In this document: piece by piece, positions 24,586 through 34,585 of the stretch
Position numbering within the stretch: position 1 is the first letter of the stretch
Layout of the letters: each line of letters starts with the position of its first letter
DNA from: Serratia bockelmannii
Lineage (GTDB): Bacteria; Pseudomonadota; Gammaproteobacteria; Enterobacterales; Enterobacteriaceae
Reading direction: 5' to 3'
DNA length: 64,000 nucleotides
Assembly (NCBI RefSeq): GCF_008011855.1
Contig: NZ_VOUX01000004.1
Span: forward strand, 186,001 to 250,000
The notes under the pieces: generated by a model
Databases searched by the model: none
The model's input: only the letters and a program-made list of their open reading frames with translations
What the model was told of the DNA's origin: nothing
Program-made: the position numbers and the translations under genes

Positions 24586-24714
24586 TCAATCCAGCACGAA
24601 TCCCCAGATCAGGAACGCCGCCACCAGAATCAGGCAAAGCGCGGACACCGTCACCAGTATTTTCCCCAGAATGTCTTTTTCTTGTTCCTGCTGCGTCACG
24701 TTAAAATTATCCAA
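24586..24714 (-). CDS. Predicted small membrane protein, second of an overlapping pair (42 aa)
   Basis: From a TTG at 24714 the frame encodes a polar start (DNFNVTQQEQEKDILGK) and one hydrophobic helix (ILVTVSALCLILVAAFLIWG) ending FVLD. A GTG at 24699 would give 37 aa. The TTG overlaps the stop of the upstream small ORF as ATTGGATAA, the geometry of translational coupling. The downstream terminator at 24537-24566 works in this direction too. No homologue is recalled. Confidence 0.5.
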   Translation of the reverse strand: MDNFNVTQQEQEKDILGKILVTVSALCLILVAAFLIWGFVLD

Positions 24715-24814
24715 TTAAAAGTCTATGGACCAAACCGGCGATGCTGAGATCGGCTGCCGCTACACCCAGCGCCATGAGCATCATCACCGAAAGAAATCGA
24801 GTCTTGCCGTTCAC
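24707..24814 (-). CDS. Predicted small membrane/secreted peptide, first of an overlapping pair (35 aa)
   Basis: A GTG with AGGGA about 8 bases upstream starts a frame encoding MNGKTRFLSVMMLMALGVAA and then ADLSIAGLVHRLLIG. It is a short positive start followed by a hydrophobic stretch, so it may be a membrane peptide or signal-like. Its stop overlaps the start of the 42-aa ORF. The good ribosome site and the overlap argue for real translation. Confidence 0.5.
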   Translation of the reverse strand: MNGKTRFLSVMMLMALGVAAADLSIAGLVHRLLIG

Positions 24815-24962
24815 ACCCTTAATCCCTGTGGGCGCCGCTGTTAAGTTTTTATATCAAAGGGATATAATTCAGCGGCGCCGAATCGCATACATCGTGATAG
24901 TGATTAAGAACGTTCTTAAGGCCAGAAGTTCCCTCATCTGATAGCGCCGCTGTGCGGCAGCG

Positions 24963-26684
24963 TCAGTCGGTCACGATCCTGACGCCTATCTTGCTGACTT
25001 GATTGCCGTCCATTTCTGCAATGGTCCAGGTCAGGCCGTCCCACTCCACCTGGTCGCCGATCACCGGTTCGCCGCCGATCAGCTGAATGACGAACTGCCC
25101 CAGCGTCTGCTGCTCGTCCACGTCGTCTTGCAGGTTGAGGCCATAAACCTGTGAGATGTCGCTCAAACGGGCGTCGGATTGCAGGATAAAGTCGCCGAAG
25201 AAGCGCTCGTCGAGCGTCACTGCCGGTGCCTGGCTAAAGAGCTTGCCGAGGATCGGCAGGTCGTGCTCATGGCCGATGACGCACAAAATATCGTTCTCGC
25301 GCAGCCGGGTACTGCCGCTAGGGTGCAACAGCTCTTTGCCGCGGAACAGGGCGGCGATGCGGGTATTAGGCGGCATTTTCAGTTCACGCAGCGCAGCACC
25401 GACGCACCAGTTTTCCGCCGAAAGCTGATAAACGAATTGTTCCCACTGGTTTTCCGGGTGTACGTCCAGCCCAACGCGGGAGATCGGCGTCAGCGCCGGC
25501 GGCACGATCACCTTGGCCTTTTTGGCGGCGAATGACAGCGTGGTGCCTTGCAGTAGCAGGGAAACCAGCACCACGAAGAACGCCACGTTAAAGAACAGTT
25601 GGGCGTTGGGCAGCCCGGCCATCATCGGGAACACCGCCAGGATCACCGGCACCGCGCCGCGCAGGCCAACCCAGGAAATAAAGCCGCGTTCGCGCAGGGT
25701 AAAGCTGCGGAACGGCAGCAAACCGATAAACACCGACAGCGGGCGCGCGAACAGGATCATCCACAGCGACAGCAGCAGGGCAGGGATGGCGATCGGCAGC
25801 AGCTCATGCGGGTTGAGCAGCAGACCGAGCACCAGGAACATGCCGATCTGGCTGAGCCAGGCCAGGCCATCGAAGGTTTGCACGATGCCGTGACGGTTGC
25901 GGATTGGACGGTTGCCCAGCAGCAGACCGCACAGGTACACCGCCAGAATGCCGCTGCCGTCCAGCGCGGTAGTCAGCGCGAAAATAAGAATGCCGCCGCT
26001 CACCGCCAGCAGCGGGTAGAGACCGTCCGCCAGCTTGATGTGGTTGATCAGCGTCAGCAGCAGCCAGCCGCCGCCGAGACCGAAGACGATGCCCATGCCG
26101 AACTGCTGCATCAGATGCAGCGGGAAGGTCCAGCTTAGCGCGGTTTCCCCGGCGGCGATCATCGCAATCAGCGTGATGGTGAGAAATACCGCCATCGGAT
26201 CGTTGCTGCCGGATTCGATCTCCAGCGTAGCGCTGACGCGTTCGTTCAACCCTTTGCCGCCCAGCAACGAGAAGACTGCGGCGGCGTCGGTGGAACCGAT
26301 GATGGCACCGATCAGCAAGCCCTGCAGCAGATCGAGGTTGAACAGCCAGGCGGCGGCCATGCCGGTTAGGCCGGCGGTGATCACCACGCCGACGGTGGCG
26401 AGAGACAGTGCTGGCCACAGTGCCACGCGGAACGAACTGACCCGGGTGCGCATGCCGCCGTCGAGCAGGATCACCGCCAACGCGAGGTTACTGACCAGAT
26501 AAGCGACCGGGTAATTGCTGAAGACGATGCCGCCGGGGCCGTCGACGCCGGCCAGCATGCCGATCGCCAGGAAGATCACCAGGATCGGAATGCCGAGTCG
26601 GGAAGAAAATGAGCTGAGCAGAATGCTTGCCCCCACCAGCACGGCACCGATGACGAACAAGCTGTTAATGGTGCTGGCATCCAA
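24963..26684 (-). CDS. cvrA: K+/H+ antiporter, CPA1 family (CvrA/NhaP2)
   Basis: The 573-aa protein has twelve to thirteen membrane segments of the cation/proton antiporter type ([56 protein letters not shown] holding the ion-site Asp), then a cytoplasmic TrkA-C/CorC-like C-terminal part from about residue 400 ([20 protein letters not shown]). It matches E. coli CvrA (YcgO) throughout. The family exports K+ for protons and supports volume control at low osmolality. Confidence 0.95.
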   Translation of the reverse strand: MDASTINSLFVIGAVLVGASILLSSFSSRLGIPILVIFLAIGMLAGVDGPGGIVFSNYPVAYLVSNLALAVILLDGGMRTRVSSFRVALWPALSLATVGVVITAGLTGMAAAWLFNLDLLQGLLIGAIIGSTDAAAVFSLLGGKGLNERVSATLEIESGSNDPMAVFLTITLIAMIAAGETALSWTFPLHLMQQFGMGIVFGLGGGWLLLTLINHIKLADGLYPLLAVSGGILIFALTTALDGSGILAVYLCGLLLGNRPIRNRHGIVQTFDGLAWLSQIGMFLVLGLLLNPHELLPIAIPALLLSLWMILFARPLSVFIGLLPFRSFTLRERGFISWVGLRGAVPVILAVFPMMAGLPNAQLFFNVAFFVVLVSLLLQGTTLSFAAKKAKVIVPPALTPISRVGLDVHPENQWEQFVYQLSAENWCVGAALRELKMPPNTRIAALFRGKELLHPSGSTRLRENDILCVIGHEHDLPILGKLFSQAPAVTLDERFFGDFILQSDARLSDISQVYGLNLQDDVDEQQTLGQFVIQLIGGEPVIGDQVEWDGLTWTIAEMDGNQVSKIGVRIVTD

Positions 26685-26914
26685 AATTTCGCTCTCCTGA
26701 GGCTGGGGATAGGGGGCACTGCGCGTGTGCCGATGATAACGTGTTTAGTGGGTAAAACGCCAAGGCTGATTGTGAAAACAATCGATCAATTATTGCCCTT
26801 TGGTACGATTAAACTAAGAAAGTGAGGAGAAGAGGGGAAATTCTGCCTTTTAGCCAACATTATCAGGCTGCTGTATTTTTGCTGTGGCAACAATGATCGA
26901 GCTGCTCGGAGGAA

Positions 26915-26950
26915 AAACCATTAAGCCCGTGCAGGCAGGCTTAATGGTTT
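26915..26950 (-). terminator. Hairpin terminator downstream of the 74-aa gene
   Basis: aaaccattaagcc (26915-26927) and ggcttaatggttt (26938-26950) form a perfect 13-bp stem with an 11-nt loop, 15 bp after the stop of the minus-strand gene at 26966. Confidence 0.7.
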
Positions 26951-26965
26951 GCAGGCGCGGTAGGG

Positions 26966-27190
26966 TTAGTGGTCGAGCGATTCCAGCGCCCGTTTGATCA
27001 GCTCGGTGGCCAGCTTGCTTTCCGCTTCAGAAATGCCGTCGAGATTAAAGTTGGAGAGCTCAGCAACCAAAACGCTGCGTTCTTTGCCGCTGATTGAGGC
27101 GTCCAGCGCGGACAGCAGCCTGCCGAGGATCTTCAGCAGGGTAGCGTTTTCCGCTACGGCTTCCTGAGCCGGGGTGTTCTTATCGGTCAT
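26966..27190 (-). CDS. Small soluble protein of unknown function (74 aa)
   Basis: An acidic, mostly helical protein (LLKILGRLLSALDASISGKE, then LSNFNLDGISEAESKLATEL) with no signal or membrane segment. A GAGAGGA sequence precedes the ATG. It is followed by a strong hairpin, so it is probably a single-gene unit. I do not recognise the family. Confidence 0.65.
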   Translation of the reverse strand: MTDKNTPAQEAVAENATLLKILGRLLSALDASISGKERSVLVAELSNFNLDGISEAESKLATELIKRALESLDH

Positions 27191-27493
27191 TCAAAATCCT
27201 CTCTGTCGTGACGGAAGGGAGATGCAGCTAACGCCATCGAATGAATTAAACGATCGCGCAGCCCTTCGGGGGTGTCGAGCCCAATCACTACCGTAAGGCA
27301 GGGATATGGATTTTTACTTATGCATTGCAGTTATAACGACTAGGTAATCTATGCTGCCGTATCACTGTGCCCTAACGGGCGACGCCAGGCTGAGCAATGT
27401 GTGCTCTGTATGCAAACGACCAGTATAGGCTTTCTGCGCGGCGTTAATATGACAGAAAACCCCTGCGAACGGTCAGGTTTACAGGGGACAAGG
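27191..27493. other. Gap of 303 bp between the 74-aa gene and mdoC
   Basis: No gene is seen. On the mdoC side, cccctg (27460-27465) and cagggg (27482-27487) can pair and are followed on the minus strand by TTTTC, a plausible mdoC terminator. The rest presumably contains the promoter of the 74-aa gene. Confidence 0.45.
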
Positions 27494-28624
27494 TTATTGC
27501 GGCTTGCCGGAGAACAGGAAACGCAGCACCGGAATGCGCTTGTGCAGCTCATATAACGCGAAGGCCAGCGAGAACACAAACAGCAGGCCCAGCAAAAATC
27601 CCAACAGGTTATTGCCGATATACGGCGTCACGAAAGCGCCATATATCAGGGTCAACGGGTGGTGCACCAGATATATAAACAGCGAGGCGTTGACCAGATA
27701 GGTGATGCGCGGCGAGTGATAATTCAGCAGGTTATGCCCGAAAGAGAACACCACATTGGTCATCAGGATCCCCATTAGGGTTTTGATCACCACTTCCAGC
27801 TCGAACATATAGCTGCTGTGCGCCAACAGTTTCTGGTTCAGCATATATGCGATAAACAGCAGCAGCGAGCCGAGCAGCGCCAGCGGCGAACGACGCAGAA
27901 AAATCTCTTTAAGCCACACATACTTAAACGCATAGGCGCCGAGGATGAAGAACGGCAGGTAGAACATCGTCTCCATCACCACGAAATTGAACAGGCCATT
28001 GGATAATAGCTGCGGCGCGAAAATTAAAATAATACGGTGCGCGACCGAATAGCATACCGCATAAATAAAGAAACACAGTGAGACATTTCCTAATCCACGC
28101 ATTCTGTTTATTAACGGTGGAATAGGATCGCGGGTTTGACGCTTGATTTTGCGGAACAGATAAAAGCAGGCGAAGGTCAACAATGACAGGGTCAATAAGA
28201 ACCACAGATGAGACACCAATTCCCAAACTGTTACATTTATTTTCTGATAGAGAGAAAACTCGTCCCAGCCGTTTAATTTATCGGTGAAATATTTCAGCAT
28301 GAAAAATTGCGGCACCGTAATTAGCGGGATGGAGCTCAACAGCGGGATCGCCACCCGCTCCAGCCTGACCTTCAACCACTGATGGCGCTCGTAGCGCTCG
28401 TAGAGCATGTAGGAGAAGTAGCCGGAGATCACGAAGAACACCTGCATGCGGAAAGCGTGGATGAAGTCGTTCAGCACCGTGAGCGAGAAGGAGGGCGACG
28501 CGCTGTTCACCGCCCAGGCGTGGCTGGAATAAATCAGGGAGAGGTGAAACGGAATGCCGAGCAACATCAAATAGGCTCGGATCGAATCGAGGAAAAACTC
28601 GCGCTGTTTGCTGCCTTTAGTCAT
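27494..28624 (-). CDS. mdoC: Osmoregulated periplasmic glucan succinyltransferase MdoC/OpgC
   Basis: MdoC adds succinyl groups to periplasmic glucans. The 376-aa protein is an acyltransferase-3 family membrane protein with about ten helices; the family His/Arg region is seen in REFFLDSIRAYLMLLGIPFH and FVISGYFSYMLYERYE, and LVNASLFIYLVHHPL near the C-terminus. It is divergent from mdoGH, as in E. coli. Confidence 0.93.
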   Translation of the reverse strand: MTKGSKQREFFLDSIRAYLMLLGIPFHLSLIYSSHAWAVNSASPSFSLTVLNDFIHAFRMQVFFVISGYFSYMLYERYERHQWLKVRLERVAIPLLSSIPLITVPQFFMLKYFTDKLNGWDEFSLYQKINVTVWELVSHLWFLLTLSLLTFACFYLFRKIKRQTRDPIPPLINRMRGLGNVSLCFFIYAVCYSVAHRIILIFAPQLLSNGLFNFVVMETMFYLPFFILGAYAFKYVWLKEIFLRRSPLALLGSLLLFIAYMLNQKLLAHSSYMFELEVVIKTLMGILMTNVVFSFGHNLLNYHSPRITYLVNASLFIYLVHHPLTLIYGAFVTPYIGNNLLGFLLGLLFVFSLAFALYELHKRIPVLRFLFSGKPQ

Positions 28625-28883
28625 AGATTACCGCTGGTGATTTAATCGAGAGTTCATTAACACGCTTAATAAGTCGTCAAACGTTAAATTGTTATCCGGA
28701 ACCCTACTATAGCCCCCCGCATTTTTCCATAGCGTCTTGTTGCGCGGCTTGCTACGCTGGTGTTCCATCAGCTGCTTAAACAATGAGCCGTAAACATGAA
28801 CCATCCATTTATCATGTTGTCGGAAAGCTGAGTAATCCATTAATATGGATTTAAATGATTTGAGCACACGAATAGGGGGGGAT

Positions 28884-30452
28884 GTGCTAGTTAATATATT
28901 ATCCGGACAACCACGCGCCGCGAGCGTTCGTTGGTTAGGTGCTACCGTATTGTTCACGCTGTTCAGTTCGCCGGCATGGGCCTTTTCTATTGATGATGTC
29001 GCCAAGCAGGCGCAGGATCTGGCGGCGAAAGGTTTCGAAGCCCCGAAGAGCAACCTTCCTTCTCAGTTCCGCGAGATGAAGTTCGCAGACTATCAGCAGA
29101 TTCAGTTCAATCACGATAAAGCCTATTGGAGCAAGCTGAAAACCCCTTTCAAGCTTGAGTTTTATCATCAGGGGATGTACTTCGATACGCCGGTGAAAAT
29201 CAACGAAGTCACCTCCACCAGCGTAAAACAGATCAAGTACAGCCCAGATTACTTCAACTTCGGTTCGGTCAAACACGACCCTGAATCGGTGAAAAATCTC
29301 GGTTTTGCCGGCTTCAAGGTGCTTTATCCGATCAACAGCGCCGACAAAAACGATGAGATCATGAGCCTGCTGGGCGCGAGCTATTTCCGCGTGGTGGGTA
29401 AAGGGCAGGTTTACGGGCTTTCCGCTCGCGGCCTGGCTATCGACACCGCTTTGCCGTCCGGCGAAGAGTTCCCGCGTTTTCGCGAATTCTGGGTTGAACG
29501 TCCGAAGCAGGGCGACAAGCACCTGGTGATCTACGCGCTGCTGGATTCCCCGCGTGCCACCGGCGCTTACCGCTTCACGGTGATCCCGGGCCGCGACACC
29601 ACCGTGGACGTCGAGTCTAAAGTGTTCCTGCGCGACAAGGTGGGTAAACTGGGCCTGGCGCCGCTGACCAGCATGTACCTGTTCGGGCCGAACCAGCCGT
29701 CACCGACGCTGAACTACCGCCCGGCGTTGCACGATTCCAACGGTCTGTCTATCCATGCCGGCAACGGCGAGTGGATCTGGCGTCCGCTGAACAATCCTAA
29801 ACACCTGTCCGTCAGCACCTATACCGTTGAGAATCCGAAAGGCTTCGGTCTGCTGCAGCGCGGTCGCAACTTCAAAGAATATGAAGATCTGGACGATCGT
29901 TACGATCTGCGTCCGAGCGCCTGGATCGAACCAAAGGGCGACTGGGGCAAAGGCAAGGTCGAGCTGGTGGAGATCCCGACGGCGGATGAAACCAACGACA
30001 ACATCGTCGCGTTCTGGACGCCGGATACCTTGCCGGAAGCCAAAAAGCCGCTGACGCTGAGCTACCGCCTGAACTTCACCCGCGATGAAGACAAGCTGCA
30101 TTCGCAAGACATCGCCTATGTGGCGCGGACTATGCGTTCGACCGGTGACGTGAAGCAGTCCAACCTGATTCGCGAGCCAGACGGCAGCGTGGCTTTCCTG
30201 GTCGACTTCGTTGGCCCGGTGCTGAAAGGACTGGATGCCAATACCCCGGTCGCCTCTCAGATCAGCATCGGCGACAATGGTGAAATGGTAGAAAACAACG
30301 TCCGCTATAACCCAGTGACCAAAGGCTGGCGCCTGACGGTGCGTCTGAAAGTGAAAGACGACAAGAAGCCGGTAGAAATGCGTGCGGCGCTGGTCAATGG
30401 CGATAAGACTCTGTCGGAAACCTGGAGCTATCAGCTACCTGCCAATGAATAA
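28884..30452 (+). CDS. mdoG: Periplasmic glucan biosynthesis protein MdoG/OpgG
   Basis: MdoG is a periplasmic protein needed to shape the beta-1,2-linked glucan backbone made by MdoH. After a signal peptide ending FSSPAWA, the mature protein ([53 protein letters not shown]) matches E. coli MdoG nearly throughout. The GTG at 28884 is preferred because an AGGGGGGG run lies just upstream; an in-frame ATG at 28845 lacks a ribosome site and would lengthen the signal region by 13 residues. Its stop overlaps the mdoH start. Confidence 0.95.
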   Translation: MLVNILSGQPRAASVRWLGATVLFTLFSSPAWAFSIDDVAKQAQDLAAKGFEAPKSNLPSQFREMKFADYQQIQFNHDKAYWSKLKTPFKLEFYHQGMYFDTPVKINEVTSTSVKQIKYSPDYFNFGSVKHDPESVKNLGFAGFKVLYPINSADKNDEIMSLLGASYFRVVGKGQVYGLSARGLAIDTALPSGEEFPRFREFWVERPKQGDKHLVIYALLDSPRATGAYRFTVIPGRDTTVDVESKVFLRDKVGKLGLAPLTSMYLFGPNQPSPTLNYRPALHDSNGLSIHAGNGEWIWRPLNNPKHLSVSTYTVENPKGFGLLQRGRNFKEYEDLDDRYDLRPSAWIEPKGDWGKGKVELVEIPTADETNDNIVAFWTPDTLPEAKKPLTLSYRLNFTRDEDKLHSQDIAYVARTMRSTGDVKQSNLIREPDGSVAFLVDFVGPVLKGLDANTPVASQISIGDNGEMVENNVRYNPVTKGWRLTVRLKVKDDKKPVEMRAALVNGDKTLSETWSYQLPANE

Positions 30453-33003
30453 GCCTACTCAACCCGCCCAGGATTATCTTGCGGCGTTGCCTCTGACCGC
30501 TGAGCGGTCAGAGGCGCTCAACCCTCAAACGGCGGATGACGCTCAGGCTCTGGAGGCGCTCCATCGGCAGATGGGCGCCGCCGACGCCAACGTCAATAGC
30601 CTGTCGGCGGATGACGTGGCGCTGGCCTCGGTCAAACCGCGTATCGAAAACGCCTGGCCGGATGCGGTCAGCGATGACGACTTCGATACCGACGCCGAAG
30701 GGCGTGCCATTCTGAAGGCGACGCCGCCGATCAAACGCACCACCATGTTCCCGGAAGCCTGGCGCACCAACCCGGTGGCGCGCTTCTGGGATTCTCTGCT
30801 GGGGCGTTCGCCGCACAATCGGCACGCCACCAAAGAGGAAGCCGCGGCCGAGAACCGCTGGCGTGTCGTCGGCTCCATGCGCCGCTATGTGCTGCTGGTG
30901 CTGATGCTGGTGCAGACCGGCATCGCCACCTGGTACATGAAAACCATCTTGCCTTATCAGGGCTGGGCGCTGATCGATCCTATCGCCATGTTGGATCAGG
31001 ATCTGATGCAGTCGGTCCTGCAACTGCTGCCGTATGTGCTGCAAACCGGCATTCTGATCCTGTTCGCCGTGCTGTTCTGCTGGGTCTCGGCCGGTTTCTG
31101 GACCGCGCTGATGGGCTTCCTGCAGTTGCTGATCGGCAAGGACAAATACAGTATTTCCTCTACCATCAAGGGCGATGAGCCGATCAACCCGGCGCACCGC
31201 ACCGCGCTGATCATGCCGATCTGCAACGAAGACGTCGAACGCGTGTTCGCCGGCCTGCGTGCGACCTATGAGTCCGTCGCCGCGACCGGTCAGCTGGAAC
31301 ACTTCGATATCTACGTGCTGAGCGACAGCTACGATCCGGACATCTGCGTGGCGGAGCAAAAGGCGTGGATGGAGCTGTGCCGCGATGTCGACGGCCACGG
31401 CCGCATCTTCTATCGCCGCCGCCGCCGCCGCGTAAAACGCAAGAGCGGCAACATCGACGACTTCTGCCGTCGTTGGGGCGGTGAGTACAGTTACATGGTG
31501 ATCCTGGATGCCGACAGCGTGATGAGCGGCGAATGCCTCACCGGGCTGGTGCGTTTGATGGAAGCCAACCCGAACGCCGGCATCATCCAGTCGGCGCCGA
31601 AGGCGTCCGGTATGGATACCCTGTATGCGCGCGTGCAGCAGTTCGCCACCCGCGTTTACGGGCCGTTGTTCACCGCCGGCCTGCATTTCTGGCAGCTGGG
31701 TGAGTCACATTACTGGGGCCATAATGCCATCATCCGCGTGAAGCCGTTTATCGAGCACTGTGCGCTGGCGCCGTTGCCGGGCGAGGGCTCCTTCGCCGGT
31801 TCAATCTTGTCGCACGACTTCGTTGAAGCGGCGCTGATGCGCCGCGCCGGCTGGGGCGTGTGGATCGCTTACGATCTGCCGGGCAGTTACGAAGAGCTGC
31901 CACCAAACCTGCTGGACGAGCTGAAACGCGACCGCCGCTGGTGCCACGGCAACCTGATGAACTTCCGCCTGTTCCTGGTGAAGGGGATGCACCCGGTGCA
32001 CCGTGCGGTGTTCCTGACCGGCGTGATGTCTTACCTGTCGGCGCCGCTGTGGTTCATGTTCCTGGCGCTCTCCACCGCATTGCAGGTGGTGCATACGCTG
32101 ATGGAACCGCAATACTTCCTGCAGCCGCGGCAGCTGTTCCCGGTCTGGCCACAGTGGCGGCCCGAGCTGGCGATTGCACTGTTCTCCACCACGCTGGTGC
32201 TGCTGTTCCTGCCGAAGTTGCTCAGTATTGTGCTGATCTGGGCCAAGGGCGCGAAAGAGTACGGTGGGGCGTTCCGCCTGTTCATTTCGATGCTGATGGA
32301 AATGCTGTTCTCGGTGCTGCTGGCGCCGGTGCGCATGCTGTTCCATACCGTGTTCGTAGTGAGCGCCTTCCTCGGTTGGGAAGTGGTGTGGAATTCTCCG
32401 CAGCGTGACGATGACGATACGCCTTGGGGTGAAGCGTTCCGCCGCCATGGCTCGCAGATGTTGCTGGGCCTGGTGTGGGCCGGCGGCATGGCGTGGCTGG
32501 ATCTGCGCTTCCTGTGGTGGTTGGCGCCGATCGTGTTCTCGCTGATCCTGTCACCGTTCGTGTCGGTGCTGTCGAGCCGCGCAACGCTGGGCATGAAGAG
32601 CAAACGCGCCAAGCTGTTCCTGATCCCGGAAGAGTACAACCCGCCGCGCGAGTTGCTGGCGACGGAAGAATATCTGCATCTCAACCGCAACCGCGCGCTG
32701 ACCAACGGCTTTATGCATGCGGTGGTCAACCCATCCTTCAACGCGCTGGCGACGGCGTTGGCGACGGCGCGTCACCATCTGCGTGCGACGCTCGATCGCA
32801 ACCGCGAGGAGCGGGTGAACGAAGCGCTGCAGCTGGGGCCGGAGAAACTGGTGAAGGGCAAACGTCTGGAGCTGCTGAGCGATCCGGTTACGTTGGCTCG
32901 TTTGCACCAGCGCGTTTGGCTGTTGCCGGAAGGCGCCGCCTGGCGTGAGCACTATCAGCAGTTGCCGCACAACCCGCTGGCGCACCCAACGGGCCGGCGT
33001 TAA
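30445..33003 (+). CDS. mdoH: Glucan glucosyltransferase MdoH/OpgH
   Basis: MdoH is the inner-membrane family 2 glycosyltransferase that polymerises UDP-glucose into osmoregulated periplasmic glucan; in E. coli it also slows FtsZ assembly when nutrients are rich. The 852-aa protein has the GT2 motifs [11 protein letters not shown] and the later RRWCHGNL, with about eight membrane helices around the cytoplasmic catalytic domain. The ATG at 30445 lies within the end of mdoG (overlap of 8 bp) and gives an N-terminus like E. coli MdoH; an earlier in-frame ATG at 30382 is not needed. Confidence 0.96.
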   Translation: MNKPTQPAQDYLAALPLTAERSEALNPQTADDAQALEALHRQMGAADANVNSLSADDVALASVKPRIENAWPDAVSDDDFDTDAEGRAILKATPPIKRTTMFPEAWRTNPVARFWDSLLGRSPHNRHATKEEAAAENRWRVVGSMRRYVLLVLMLVQTGIATWYMKTILPYQGWALIDPIAMLDQDLMQSVLQLLPYVLQTGILILFAVLFCWVSAGFWTALMGFLQLLIGKDKYSISSTIKGDEPINPAHRTALIMPICNEDVERVFAGLRATYESVAATGQLEHFDIYVLSDSYDPDICVAEQKAWMELCRDVDGHGRIFYRRRRRRVKRKSGNIDDFCRRWGGEYSYMVILDADSVMSGECLTGLVRLMEANPNAGIIQSAPKASGMDTLYARVQQFATRVYGPLFTAGLHFWQLGESHYWGHNAIIRVKPFIEHCALAPLPGEGSFAGSILSHDFVEAALMRRAGWGVWIAYDLPGSYEELPPNLLDELKRDRRWCHGNLMNFRLFLVKGMHPVHRAVFLTGVMSYLSAPLWFMFLALSTALQVVHTLMEPQYFLQPRQLFPVWPQWRPELAIALFSTTLVLLFLPKLLSIVLIWAKGAKEYGGAFRLFISMLMEMLFSVLLAPVRMLFHTVFVVSAFLGWEVVWNSPQRDDDDTPWGEAFRRHGSQMLLGLVWAGGMAWLDLRFLWWLAPIVFSLILSPFVSVLSSRATLGMKSKRAKLFLIPEEYNPPRELLATEEYLHLNRNRALTNGFMHAVVNPSFNALATALATARHHLRATLDRNREERVNEALQLGPEKLVKGKRLELLSDPVTLARLHQRVWLLPEGAAWREHYQQLPHNPLAHPTGRR

Positions 33004-33022
33004 TCGCTGAACGGCAACGCTC

Positions 33023-33060
33023 AAACGGGGAATGCGCATGGCGCGTTCCCCGTTTTTTTT
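33023..33060 (+). terminator. Rho-independent terminator of mdoGH
   Basis: aaacggggaatgcgc-atg-gcgcgttccccgttt forms a nearly perfect 15-bp stem ending in eight T residues, 20 bp after the mdoH stop. Confidence 0.92.
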
Positions 33061-33166
33061 ACCTTTTGCTTACGCGCGCCGATGCCGGTGGAGAAAGGGA
33101 ACTGTGATAGACTGCGGCCGATGCGTTGTTCACTCGCGAAACAACCCTTTGCTCAGAGTCAATGTC

Positions 33167-33412
33167 GTGAAGCTCTCTTCCTACCTTCGGCTGGCCTGCG
33201 TGGCGGCCGGCGTGATGGCCCTAACCGGTTGCGGCAGCATCATCAGCCGCACCATGCCCGGCGCGGGGCATGGCCACCAGTACTATCCCGGCGTGCAGTG
33301 GGATTTGCGCGATACGCCCTGGCGTTACGTCACGGTGATAGATGTGCCGTTGTCGATGGTGGTGGACACCTTTATGCTGCCGTTCGATGCGCAGCACGGC
33401 CCCTATGAATAA
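33167..33412 (+). CDS. yceK: YceK-family lipoprotein (DUF1375)
   Basis: An 81-aa lipoprotein with signal and lipobox LTGC (Cys about residue 22) followed by GSIISRTMPGAGHGHQYYPG and WRYVTVIDVPLSMVVDTFML, ending HGPYE, all as in E. coli YceK, which also lies just downstream of mdoH. The GTG start at 33167 is chosen because it gives a normal signal peptide length; the frame is open further upstream. Function is unknown. Confidence 0.9.
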   Translation: MKLSSYLRLACVAAGVMALTGCGSIISRTMPGAGHGHQYYPGVQWDLRDTPWRYVTVIDVPLSMVVDTFMLPFDAQHGPYE

Positions 33413-33418
33413 ACCTGC

Positions 33419-33964
33419 TCAGCGGGTGGCGAACACCACCAGCTGATAGCCTTTCTGCCCACAGTGGAAAGGTGCCAGCGCCGTCATGCCCAATCCTTGC
33501 ACGTGAGCGGCCAACGAATGCGGATTGTCGTCGTCGATAAACAGCGCGCCCACGTCGTAGTCATGACTGGTGTGCGCTTTGACGGCGGCGTAGAGGCGTT
33601 TCAGCACGCCTTTGCCGCGCCAGGCGGCGTCGAGGCAAACCGGGCCGTAGAGAAACACCCGCTGCTCACTCAGCGCCCGCCCGGCGAAGGACTGCGTGGC
33701 GAGCGTCGTCAGCATCGCATCCACCACCGGCGGCCGAGGTTGCATGTCGGCGGGCATCAGGCAAACAAACCCTGCCAGTTGGCCCTCCTGTTCGGCCACT
33801 AGTATGCCGATGCCGCGGTTGATCGCCGTCAGCTGCGCCTCATTCATGCGCGATACGATAAATCCCTGTCGTTTTTGGCGCTCGTCGAGCGCTTCCGGCA
33901 CGTTTTCCCCCTGCAGCTGCAAAATGGCGGGGTAGTCGGTAGAGCGGGCCCGGCGGATAATCAT
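33419..33964 (-). CDS. GNAT-family N-acetyltransferase
   Basis: A 181-aa protein with the GNAT fold: beta-strand core IGILVAEQEGQLAGFVCL and the acetyl-CoA loop AAWRGKGVLKRLYAAVKA (R-x-x-G-x-G/A-like). The C-terminal HCGQKGYQLVVFATR is typical of single-domain members. The acceptor substrate cannot be predicted. It is inserted between yceK and msyB, which are closer together in E. coli. Confidence 0.85.
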   Translation of the reverse strand: MIIRRARSTDYPAILQLQGENVPEALDERQKRQGFIVSRMNEAQLTAINRGIGILVAEQEGQLAGFVCLMPADMQPRPPVVDAMLTTLATQSFAGRALSEQRVFLYGPVCLDAAWRGKGVLKRLYAAVKAHTSHDYDVGALFIDDDNPHSLAAHVQGLGMTALAPFHCGQKGYQLVVFATR

Positions 33965-33997
33965 GCTGCCTCCTTGGCGATAAAAACGTGGTGCGGG

Positions 33998-34375
33998 TTA
34001 ACGTTCATCCCATTCATCGGCCGCGGCTTGGCCTTCTTCGGTATCCAGCGGCGGCTCGAGCTGGAAGTCGCCTTCTTCCCATTCATACAGGGTATTTTCG
34101 TCTATCCACTCGGCGGTGATTTCCACCTCGTCGTAGTCCCCGTCGAAGATCGCCTGTGCCGCCGCACCGCTGCGCAGCGTCAGGCATTCCACCGCTTCAC
34201 CCTCTTCTTCGAAGAACTCCGCCTGCCACATCGTGTCGCCATCCTGCATCACGTACTTTTGCAGATTGAACTGCTGCGGCACCGGCGGTTCGTCACCGCT
34301 GCCGCCTTCGGCGGTGTCGAGAAACTCTTCGCGTGCGGCCTCGATGGCTTCTTCCAGGGTTGCATACAGGCTCAT
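33998..34375 (-). CDS. msyB: Acidic protein MsyB
   Basis: The 125-aa, strongly acidic protein matches E. coli MsyB (YATLEEAIEAAREEFLD, QQFNLQKYVMQDGDTMWQ, QLEPPLDTEEGQAAADEWDE). MsyB was found as a multicopy suppressor of secY and secA mutants; its normal role is unclear. The start at 34375 has a perfect GGAGG ribosome site and gives the family N-terminus; the longer open frame upstream is not used. Confidence 0.94.
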   Translation of the reverse strand: MSLYATLEEAIEAAREEFLDTAEGGSGDEPPVPQQFNLQKYVMQDGDTMWQAEFFEEEGEAVECLTLRSGAAAQAIFDGDYDEVEITAEWIDENTLYEWEEGDFQLEPPLDTEEGQAAADEWDER

Positions 34376-34585
34376 GTTCGCCTCCGTTGACAATGAGAAT
34401 AAAGCGTCCGGCGTGCTGCCGGCGCGGTGGGGAAAAACGTCAAAACTAATTGTTGTCTCACTGGCGCAGGATGCAAATTTTTTTGTTGTCCGCTCTGCGA
34501 CGACGGTTGTCCGCAAAGCGGGAGAAGCAGGCGCGGAGACGGGAAATAATGACGGTATCGTTCACTCAGGCATCAGGAGAAGCCC

